Shown here: positions 21,210 through 30,800 of the stretch, in pieces
Layout: each line of letters opens with the position of its first letter
Position numbering within the stretch: position 1 is the stretch's first letter
Source of the DNA: Tretioscincus oriximinensis
Lineage: Eukaryota > Chordata > Lepidosauria > Squamata > Gymnophthalmidae
DNA length: 64,000 nt
Reading direction: 5' to 3'
Assembly (NCBI GenBank): GCA_022410635.1
Contig: JAJVDF010000193.1
Location: 1,950,946 to 2,014,945 of the forward strand
Notes under the pieces: model-generated
Databases searched by the model: none
What the model saw: the letters and a program-made list of their open reading frames with translations, nothing else
Told to the model about the DNA's origin: nothing
Program-made: the position numbers and the translations under genes

Positions 21210-22528
21210 ACTGCTGTAGGAAAGTCACTTGAATCTAATCCGGACCTTAGATGAGCTTGCATAAAATAATGGTTGTTCTCACAAGGAGGAAGAGGTTTAC
21301 TGCAGTAGCTCGTTCCTGGTTGTTTTTTTAACTTATCCTAAAATGTTATCATTTGGTTGACTGCATTGCTAAAATGCTTGGGGAGAGAGCTAACCCACCC
21401 ACCCACCCCAAAAAATAAACGTATTTTAGCTCCTGCCCATGAAAAACCTAGTTTTAAGGCCTAAAATTAAATGGAGTCCAACTTAAGATCTGAAATACTG
21501 GGCTAAATCAGGAAACAACTATTTAACTCTGATTCTGACCAGGAACAGGTTCTGTTGTTGATTGCAAGAGCAGATGGATGGCTTTGATTATTACCATACC
21601 TTGAATTGTGTAAATATTAGCAATCCCAACTTCATTAATTACGAACAGGCAAAGCTTAAAGCGGTAAAAATCTCCAGTAGTTTCCCATGGATGAAGGAAG
21701 GAAGAAAACAGATTGGGAATGGGATGCAAAGTTTATAAGGGGTGCAATTTTCTGAGAATGTGTGTGTTAAACAATAGGTACAAGGCATCAGTGACTACAG
21801 TAACCTAGATAGATCAAAAAGCCCTTTCATGAATATCCTGCCCTGAAAGGATGGGCAGATAGGAACATGTTTTTTTTACAAAAATGTGCCTAAAAACTCT
21901 AAGGCACCATAATTCCACCAGGGAGGTGGGTGGAATTTTATGAGATTGTTCTCCTGAGAAGTGACAAAGGAAGTTGGGATTCTAGTGCCAACTGCCACTT
22001 TTTTTTTAGGGAAAACAGTCAAAGACATGTTTGAGGAGGAACAAAGCATTTTTTCTGCTGCTGTCTTATGATGTTAAGTAGGATTGATGAACACAAGACC
22101 ATTTGCTTGAGTTTCATGACACTGATATTGTGAGGTGAACATGTTTTATTACTTCATTTGTCCTTAACAAAGAGGCAATCTGCGTGCAGATAAATAATAG
22201 CTAGAAGCCCTGCAGATCTTCAAAACTGCAGATAAATCTGTAAAGGACATGGCAAAATAAGAATATGGCAGACTAATAAAATCTAGCTTTGAAATCGAAA
22301 GAGATGTGATGCTGTTAACCATATTAAAATTTTATTTTTAAGGGGAGAAAATAGGCTGGACTTGTGTAGTTTATAACAGTGAAAATATACATCCATCCGT
22401 AAAATTGGAAACCAGGAAAGGGGAAAACTAGGAGCAGGACTGTGTTCTGTGAGATTAATCCTAATGCAGCTACACCTGAAATTAGGGAAAGGCAAGGGAG
22501 TCCCTGTTTCAATACACTTGTCTGCTTT

Positions 22529-22779
22529 TTATATATATTTATTTTGAGAAGCAAAACCATTTCTTTNATAATCCAACATTTACATTATCATAATTCTTAT
22601 AGTTACATAGATTATGCACATGCTTCTTTTTCCCTTCCCCTCCCTTCCTCTCCCTAGTGTCCCCCTCCCTTCCCCCCTTCCGGTTGAATAAATGGAATCA
22701 ATTTATTCAAACTCTGTATAAAAATCTATATGAGGGGTCCCTCCACCCCCTTACTAACACCATTTGTGCGCATGATATT
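22529..22779 (-). mobile_element. 5'-truncated L1-like insertion with target duplication
   Basis: AATACACTTGTCTGCTTT (22511-22528) recurs as AATACACACTTGTCTGCTTT at 22780-22799. The insert begins with a T-rich run (poly(A) on the minus strand) and contains a polypurine G-rich tract typical of L1 3' UTRs, as in the L1 at 40875-41610. Family assignment is by these traits only. Confidence 0.7.
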
Positions 22780-22930
22780 AATACACACTTGTCTGCTTTG
22801 AACTATGTTTCTTGAACGGTTCACAAACATTTTTCCAAAAGAACAGAAAAGAATCTCCTGTGCAAAACTGGAAAGAATCCTGGTAGAAAACAAGCTTATA
22901 ACCATTGTAGAGAGTCAATATGAAAGCAGT

Positions 22931-23400
22931 GCTAATGGAATTAGCCCGTTGCATTACGATAATGCAACAGCTCTTGTCCCTCCTCCCTCTTGCTCCCATC
23001 TATGGCTCCAGCCACTTCCATCCCACCCTCCCTTTCCTCTCCCATAACCCTTTTACTTGATACTTTGTTTCATTCCTTCTTTCTTAGTGTTTTCTTTCCT
23101 TCCATCCCTTCCATCTTTCATCCAATCCACTCCTTTCTTCCTTTCCCTCCGAGTACTGGTCCCAGTGCTGAATGCTGGAGTATTCCTTTCTCACATCTTT
23201 CCACCCAGAGAACTGTCCATTTATTACTTCCTACTATTTACTGCCTTTTAGCCAGTTTCCATTCCAGGGCCCTAGTCTCTGGGGACTAGCAAAGCTCTGA
23301 GCTCTGTCATTGATTTCTGGAGGGTGCCAAAATTTCGAGCCATATCATTGATCATTATACCTTAAAATGTTGAACTCTCTTACATGCCTTTATTACTTAC
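22931..23400 (-). mobile_element. Helitron-like non-autonomous element, copy 2
   Basis: The left end CTAATGGAATTAGCCC and the stem GTTGCATTA/TAATGCAAC give a terminal hairpin 11 nt from the end on the minus strand. The interior contains a CR1-like segment at about 23150-23221 that reads [11 protein letters not shown] on the minus strand. The 5' end lies near the CATTATACCTT-GTTGAA region. Confidence 0.65.
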
Positions 23401-24415
23401 TAGTGGAAGTCCACAAAAAATTGTGGGAGTGGGGTTCCTCCCTTCATCTCCCTCCTCTTCCTCCCTAAATCTCGAAGTCTTAAGATGGGGCCCTGTCCTC
23501 CCGACAATCCACCTCATCTTACTTTCTGTCCTTGTTCCTCTTCCTCCCTTCTCCTCATCAGTTTTAAATTTGCAGACAAGATTCTTTTCTGTTGTTTTGG
23601 TTTCTTTGTACCTTCAATTTTGAAGTTTGTGATACATGTTTAGATTAAATCCTTAGAGAAGGGAAAATTATTATTTTAAAAAATGTCGTTTCTTCTTCCC
23701 CACTCAGTAGTGTCAAACTTAAAACTGTACTAACNTTTGTTTCTTTGCTGTGATCCAAGTACTGAACTACAAGTTTTTTAACGCAAGGACAAAGTTAATT
23801 TTATTCTATAAAAAGCAATTAATGTTAATGGATATATTGTGTAATGAGTCATTATCTTACCATTTCTCTGGTGTGACAGGTGCATGACATCAGCAAACTT
23901 TGCTTTGAACATTAGCTAGAAAATTTGCTTCCAGAGCAATTAAAGGTTGAAAGTTATTAACATGTTTAATTGACATTTAGTTCTACTGATAGGAAAGAGA
24001 AAGAAGCCTCTTTCAACTTCCTTTCTTTTATAATCTCAGTGTTGTTTTTAAAATGCTGCTTCCGTTTAAACAGGATGAATATTCCTCTGGGCAAATTATT
24101 TGGCCTCTGTACTACTTGATTTCTTTAGAAATCTCTATAGGTTATTGACTATGGCTGCTTCCCCATTACAAATTTAAAATAGTTAAAAAAAAAAAAAGCA
24201 AGGCAACACATTCGCAAGTATGTCCCCATTTACTTTCATTCTTCCTCGCAATTCCCTTCAGTACTGGGAGTTTTCTGGCAGGAAATCTCTGCCTGGAGTC
24301 CCAAGATGTATGAAATTTTTGGTTTTTACTCATGATAAAAGTGCATGCACAATTTTTTGATGTCCCTCCCAGGGCCACGCCACATCCTGGGGTGCCCTTT
24401 CTGGAAGCAGGGGGC

Positions 24416-24444
24416 AGAAGTGACATCACAATGATGTCACTTCT
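24416..24444. repeat. Perfect 13-bp palindrome
   Basis: AGAAGTGACATCA, a 3-nt spacer, then its exact inverse TGATGTCACTTCT. Probably the centre of an unnamed MITE; TGACATCA also resembles a CRE-like site. Confidence 0.6.
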
Positions 24445-25983
24445 GTGCCTGGTAGAATTCTTGGGCATTAGTGTATGAGAATTCATACCTTGTACAAGAG
24501 TGGATAATCTGATAAAATGTATGAGATTCTTGGACACCTCCCACCACTGGTTGGCTCTCTGTCTTCGTTACAACCTCCCTAGAAGTCATTGCTGCGTTGC
24601 CTTACTACAATTCCCAGCATTCTCTGTGAGCAGGAAGCCAATTAGCTTTTATAGCAAGGCCCAAAGCCTCATAAGGGAGGCCCCACTGAAGTTTTCTTTC
24701 AAATTATGCTGCTGAATAAGAATGAGCAAACAAAAAAAGGAGCAAAGGGCCACTTCAGCAAGTGGATGGCTGAACCTACATGAGTAAGACCTCATCCCCA
24801 CTGATCTTTTCCAGTGCAGTGGACACAACATTGCCTTTAGTTCGCCCCACGAAATGGTGGGCTATCCAACTTAACTGCGTGTAAAAAGTCCTTTTTGCGT
24901 GCATTTGTGGATTGTGGAGAAAGGCTCCCTCCAAGACCCCCATGGAGATGCCAGAATCTCGTGCTGCACTGCTGGATCAAGATCTTGTTGCGAAATCACG
25001 CAAGATGTTGATCCTGCACCCAATGTGGGAGTCGGCGCATGTGATTCATGTGATTGTGACACCAGCATCCCAGATATTGGTATCANGGCAGTGTGCTCCC
25101 CAAGAGTAGGGTGCTGCTACACATGGAACCAAGGTAAGTGGGGACAGGGCGCAAAGGCTTATAGCCCAGAATAGCTTTATATTCCAGGCTACAAGCTTGC
25201 TTGGCGATAGAGTCTAAATGGGGCAAATTCTACATGATGTTGCTGCCAACTCACTAAATATCCTGAATGGGGATGCAGCCTACAGAAAGCACTCTTCCGG
25301 AAAGTCTTTCCTCCCAGTTCCTTCTTAAAATCTCCCCACAATCCCTCCCTATCCAATAATAATCCATTTGCTTCTGACATGCTCAACCTATTTGCTTCTG
25401 ACATGCTCAACAAGTCTTCCTTTTCTCACACAAAACCCTCTCATTTTAAAATTCTCGTTGGAACTCTGGTTCTGTATTTTGTGCTTCTTTCTCCCACCAT
25501 TCTCCAGACAGTTTTTGCTTAGCTTCTACAATGTGGTTTGTGCTTGCAGGATTGTTCTGCCTAATGAGGTTAAGTCACCTGGTTTGTCACTCTGTCCTAA
25601 GATTCAAGGTAAGCGAAGGAGGCACCTGAAGTTTCTCCCTAGTTCTCTCTTGTCCTGATCTGCAGCTGCTCCACACACTGTGTAATTGCCCCACCAGCTT
25701 GAATCCAGCCCAAACCTTTAAGCCACCCATCTGTGAAGCCCAGGACAACTAGGTCTGTTTTCTTAACAGGGAAATAAGAGGAGGCAAGATATTTTGGAGG
25801 AGTTCATTGAGTGGGGCTGTTCTTCCTGGTTGCACAAAAACACTATAATGAGAAAGCAGCACAGCCAGCAGGTGATGCTGGAGTCAGAGAGTGAGAGCAG
25901 GACGGCCAGAAGGGCAGCAGTGGGTAGTCTTAGTTTCCTTCATTCCTTTAAGGAAACTACATTAGTGTTGCTGCCTGGAAAGA

Positions 25984-26405
25984 CGGTGATCTGACTGAAG
26001 TGTATAAAATTGTGCACGGGATGGATGAGGTGAATAGAGAAAAAATATTTTCTGTGTCACACAATACTAGGACCAGGGGACATTCCTTGAAACTGGTGGG
26101 CAGAAGAGTGAGGGCAGACAAAGGAAAGTATTTTTTCATCCAGAGGGTCCTCAGCCTGTGGAATTTACTACGGAAGAGGTGGTGTAGCTAGCAGCCAGGA
26201 TAGCTTTCAGACAAGATTAGNCAAGTTTATGGTCACCAAGGGTATAAATAGCTTCTAGGGTGGATGGAGCAACAGGCAGGATTCCTGAAATATCATTTTT
26301 AGGGCTGGAGAACAGGTGAAGATTTTGCTTTCTTCACCTTGAGACTGCCCAGGTGCAACTGGTGAGCCATTGTAGGGCTGCTCTTATGTTCTTAAGCTCT
26401 TATGT
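25984..26405 (+). repeat. CR1 LINE 3' end
   Basis: Translation shows YKIVHGMDEVNREKIFSVSH, then NTRTRGHSLKL and KGKYFFIQRV, the CR1 ORF2 C-terminus, followed by the GATGGAGCAACAGGCAGGAT tail and CTCTTATG repeats. It is diverged from the young copies at 31775 and 51421. Confidence 0.88.
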
Positions 26406-26411
26406 TATCCA

Positions 26412-26717
26412 GCAGGCATGGATAGCTCAGATGCTTAGGAATTCGTCTCTCGCCTGGGAGATGGGGTTTCGAAGCCCTGTGTTGGAAGTGGGGAGGGGTG
26501 AGCACCTTCCACTAGCCTGTAGCTCTAGCCAACCCAGCTATTCGAAAGCATGAATTGCAAGAAATTGCAACTGACTGCAAGTAGATACATGGGAACCACC
26601 ACAGCCTGGTGGGGAAGATAGAATGTCAGCCTTCGGGCAAAAATATATCCTTGTAAGCTGCTTTGAGTCCCTTTGAAAGGTGAGAAAAGCGGGGTATAAG
26701 AACCAAGTTCTTCTTCT
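26412..26717 (+). repeat. tRNA-derived SINE, family A (full length), inserted in CR1 tail
   Basis: The head ATGGATAGCTCAGATGCTTA, B box GGGTTTCGAAGCCC, body, GCGGGGTATAAGAACC tail and (CTT)n end are complete. A near-duplicate of the CR1 end, GAGCCATT-GTAGGGCTG, lies on both sides (26364-26394 and 26730-26762). Confidence 0.88.
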
Positions 26718-26844
26718 TCTTCTTATGTAGAGCCATTCAGTAGGGCTGCTCTTATGTTCTTACCCATGTCACCGGGAGTCTGCCCCAGAAATGGAGAAGT
26801 GGCTGGGTGATGCAGTCAGAGGCTGCCCTGCCGCAGTTCTACCA

Positions 26845-26905
26845 CGAGACCCCCTTGCTAGATTTTCTGGACCCAGAGTNACACAGCCATTTCTTTGAAA
26901 TCAGG
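26845..26905 (+). repeat. Degraded end of a family F element
   Basis: CCCCCTTGCTAGATTTTCTG and CCATTTCTTTGAAATCA match the right arm end of the fold-back family (CCCCTTTGCTGGACTTTCTA, then GCTATTTCTCTGAAA). Only one arm is visible. Confidence 0.55.
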
Positions 26906-26999
26906 TTTAGAACCTGCCTGAAATCTAGAAAAACCTGTTAAAAACCTTCAGGCACGGCTGTTTAATGGCACAAGAAGTCCTGTCCACCTTTTCCACCCC

Positions 27000-27880
27000 A
27001 CGCGTGATTTTATGCACTTCAGTCCTCTAGCGCCCAATTCAACGCTGCTTTGCAAGCTGAGGAGGGCTTATCACACACCCGCTGCTGTCCCGTTGCTGAA
27101 GCGGGACAGAACCAGGGCTTCGCTCAGGTTCCCCTGCAAGAGACGAGGCGGCCGGAGTCCGGCTCCGGTGCGGTTGCCAGGCGGCAAGCGTGGCCGCCCA
27201 TTGGCTGTGCGGCGCCATCACCTGGCCGCTTGGGGCTGAGTGCGGGGGACGGGGTGAGCGCGTAGCCGCCCCGGAGGGGCAGAGTCCGCCCGCCAGGCAG
27301 AGCCCGCGAGAGATTCCGCCGCCGCCTCTGTAAGCAACAGGTGGTTCCCTGGCGCTTTCCCGGCCGGTGGCTTCTGGCTGGGCCGCGGGGCGCCGGGAAG
27401 ATGCCTCTGGGCCTGCGGGGCAGGAAGAAGGGGAAGTCGAAGGACACCTCCACGCTGGTGGAGGGCGAGGCCCCCCTGGCGCGGGGGAGAGGCGGCGGCG
27501 ACTACGACGAGGAAGTGGCCGGGGCTCAGGCCGGCGCGGCGGGCGGCGGGGGGGCGGCGGCGGGGTCGGGGGCGCGCCAGGGGCCCGTGCGGCTGGTCTT
27601 CCACACGCAGCTGGCGCACGGCAGCCCCACGGGGCGCGTGGAAGGGTTCGCGAGCGTGCGGGAGCTCTACGCCAAGATAGCCGAGGCGTTCCGCATCGCC
27701 CCCTCAGAGGTAAGGGGCCGCCGGGCCTGCCTGCTCCCCGCCCGGGCCGGGGACGGAAGCCCGTTGGGTTCAATCCTCAGGGGTTCCCTCCGAGCGGCCG
27801 CCCCCTCGGCGCCCTGGCTGCCTTGCTGTAGGCCACTGTGGGCAAGGATCCCCCTCCCGGGCTGCTTGGAAGGCTTCAGG
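27000..27880 (+). promoter_or_regulatory. CpG island and promoter of GIPC2
   Basis: The sequence turns abruptly GC- and CpG-rich around 27000, with GC boxes (GCCGCCCCGGAGGGGCAG, TCCGCCCGCC) at 27260-27295 just before the ATG, and drops back after about 27.88 kb. No TATA box is evident, as usual for such promoters. The exact start site cannot be fixed. Confidence 0.8.
27401..27709 (+). CDS. GIPC2: GIPC2 coding exon 1
   Basis: The ATG at 27401 has A at -3. It encodes [14 protein letters not shown], an acidic and then Gly/Ala-rich linker (about residues 18-60) longer than in human, then [20 protein letters not shown]. It ends in APSE at a GTAAGG donor (phase 0). The high GC makes the reverse strand open too, but that frame has no family signal. 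Confidence 0.93.
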
Positions 27881-30800
27881 CACTGGCCCCACTGAGACGC
27901 TCTCCCGGGATAGGGGCTTGCCTTCTGCGCGCCAGGCTCTGAATGGGGCCTGCCATAGCCTACACCGGCATGTGGACAGCCCAGCTCTGCCCCGAGATAT
28001 ACAAGCCAAAATGGCTCAGGGGGGGACAGGGCTACAGAGTGGGATGAAAATGCCAACAAGTCTCAAGCTTATCTCGAAGTTTTGTTCCCTGTGGAATCAG
28101 ACTTTCCCCCTTTGAAAATGTGGTTTATCTTTCAAAGATTTCCTTTTGTTGCTGTTCAGGAGCTTTTCGCACAGGATTGCCCTTGACATTGAATCGGCTT
28201 TAAGTTTTGTTATTGTAGGGTTGATTGCAAGAATAGTGAGTTTGGAGAACTTTCTAGTAAAAAGCTCTGCCCATTATAAAGAATTGTATCAATTTTTTTT
28301 CTTTTTGAAAAGTGTTAAGCATTATAGGGCCTCCGAAAAGATGGGAAGCATTTTCAGTAGTGTCTGGCTTTACATACATGAGAACCATGTTTAATCTTCT
28401 CTGGGTTCTGTGAGGGGAGAAAAATACAGTTATTAAGAGAGTAAATTTGTTAACTAGATTTTAGCAACTAAATAATAGTTTTAGCAGTAGTAGGGTCAGC
28501 GCAGAAATCATGGACCCCAAATGGTTACCAGAGTCACCAGAAAGTCCCACCTTTCTGCCTTGTGTGTGTGTAGTTAATTTCAGAGAAGGACTCAGTGTTC
28601 GACTGGGTGTTTGCTGAGTTCAGATACATTTTTAAATGTTTTCAGTGTATTGTCTCTATTGGATGCTATACTATTGGTGCAATCAATCACCCTTGTAATG
28701 AAAGTCCAGCAAAGGGGCTAGTAGCTCTTAGAGACTAACAGGAGAAAAGTAGGTGGCATAAGCTTCTGTAGACACACCTACTTCTTCAGATACATCTGAA
28801 GAAGTAGACATGCATCTGAAGTAGACGTGTCAACGAAAGCTTATGCCACCTACTTTTCTCCTGTTAGTCTCTAAGTGCTACTAGCCCCTTTCCTGGACTT
28901 TCTACTGGAGTAGCACAGCTATTTTTCTGAAATTGACCTTCTGATGAAGTTGGACTCGGTGAAGATTTGCAGAGTAAAACCTTCTTCAGTCTTGAAGAAT
29001 GAGCTTGATCCAGTTTTTTTCAGGTTCAGTTCAGAAAAAAACATGGAGTGAGCTCATTTTTCTGGACTAAGAAGGTTTAAAAATAGAAGTGTAACTAGGC
29101 CCTAGGATTTCAGGATAGTTAGGGTCAGATAGAAATCTCTTGTCAACCTAAGCTACTGCCAAAGTACCTTCACACTGTTTACCTCACTTTAGCAGGAGGG
29201 TGGAGCCTAACTATGGTTACCATATTTGTATTTGAATAAACCGGGATTCCTGTACACAACATGTCAGTGTTGCTCTTCAGTAATGCTCCTGACCCAACTT
29301 GCCTGCTCTGTGTTTGGCCTTCTTTTGGCTGTGTCATAGGAAGTAAGGCCTTTTCTAGACCATTTCTTATCGGCATACTAAGAAAAAGTTATGTGGTGCT
29401 TGATTTGGTTGGAAAGGGCCTGCCAAGTTGCAATGTGCAGATGTCTCAATGCCCTGGAAGGCCAGAGGCATTGACTGGAAGGGATCCAAATTTCGAGGAC
29501 CTCCTGGACAAATCAGGAGGTGTGGAAACCCTAATTAGCAGAACCAGATCATGGCTTCCCCACTCATACCAACTCCTCTTCTCTGCAACTTCCCACCTTC
29601 TCATTTTGATTAGTCCCATCCCTGAAACACTTTCCATGTTTAAAGTTTCCATGGCAGTGTAAGAAGTTTGCCCAGTATCTTTCTGTTGCCTTATACTGGC
29701 AGAGTCTCTTTCAGCTGTTATTTTTTAAGGGTGAAATAGTCATGTTAGACCTGGTTCTTGATACCAGTCAACTCTCTCAGACTGAATGAATTCTATTNTA
29801 TTATCAAAAGCTGTTTGCAATCTTAAACCAAAAGCAATATTTTCCTTGTTTGCACTGGTAGTCTGAACTGTTGTGTGACTTTGAGCATTGAAAAAGAAGC
29901 AAGCCTTGAACACATGTAATTATACTCCTAGCTAAGCAGATCGTTTTACCTTGGCATTGCAGCTTGCCACAATAGTATCACTTCTTTATTATCCTGAAGA
30001 ACAACAAGGCCTTTGAAAGACCCTGAAGTTTTTCTCTGTGACAAAGAATTACAAAAGTTGCTTCACACCAGGCATAATCTTGAGTCCAGCATAGTATTGT
30101 ACTAGCAGGTATTTAGAAAAAGAAAGAAAGAGTGATACTTATTACTGCTTTTACTATCTTAAGGGTCATCTATATAGAAGAAATGTGTGTAGAAGGGATG
30201 ATGCAAGGAATTCTATACTTTTATTCATTTTATTCAACTGGAACATGTTGAAGGGCAGAGTATTTTGAGGGGTAAAAAAGTAAGGTTGTTCAGAAAACAG
30301 GGTTCCCAGACCTCCTTTGATGGAGTGTCTATAAGTCAGCCTTCTTCTTACCCTTTTTTCTAGTTCCATAGCTGTCTGCATATCTTTTCATCACTTCCTC
30401 TGCCAGTTCCACAGTAGTGAAGCTGGTGATGGATTGGAAGGAAGCCATGTTAGAAGCTATTTAACTACCTTTCAGGACAATAAAACCAGAATGCTTATGT
30501 GTAGAACAGAAACAGATCCAGCAAAATACATTTATTTATTAATTACTGAAAAACTGTATAGTGGTATTACTGTTATAGTTCCACTGGGAGGTTTTTCCAA
30601 AATTGTACGCTGTGTGGAATGCAGCACAGGAATCCTTGCAATATAGTATATGTGATCTTCATTGAGAATGATAGTTTCAAGAAAGTAGAATTTGCATGGA
30701 AAAAGCAATGATGAATGAAAAACGTGTGATGCAATAGTGGTAGCATCTCAATGACTTTTATTTAACCCACACAGAAACAAGGGGAGTCAACAGTGAATCA

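Larger units (their letters stand above)
15951..26999. other. Intergenic region between DNAJB4 and GIPC2
   Basis: No coding exon is recognisable. Named repeats are listed separately. The stretches 17482-18299, 18546-19512, 21224-22510, 23400-24410 and 24445-25983 show no feature I can name. Short open frames here have no conserved motifs. Confidence 0.6.

Noticed and set aside
24166..24537. A 123-codon reverse-strand frame
   Set aside because: It crosses a poly-A run and a palindrome; no domain or conservation signal.
26412..26485. tRNA gene
   Set aside because: A- and B-box-like sequences are present, but the copy is one of several dispersed SINEs with a long body and LINE-type tail, and the cloverleaf is poor.
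27039..27773. A 244-codon reverse-strand reading frame rich in Pro/Arg over the GIPC2 CpG island
   Set aside because: It is the GC-rich shadow of the GIPC2 promoter and exon 1; the composition explains the lack of stops and no domain is visible.
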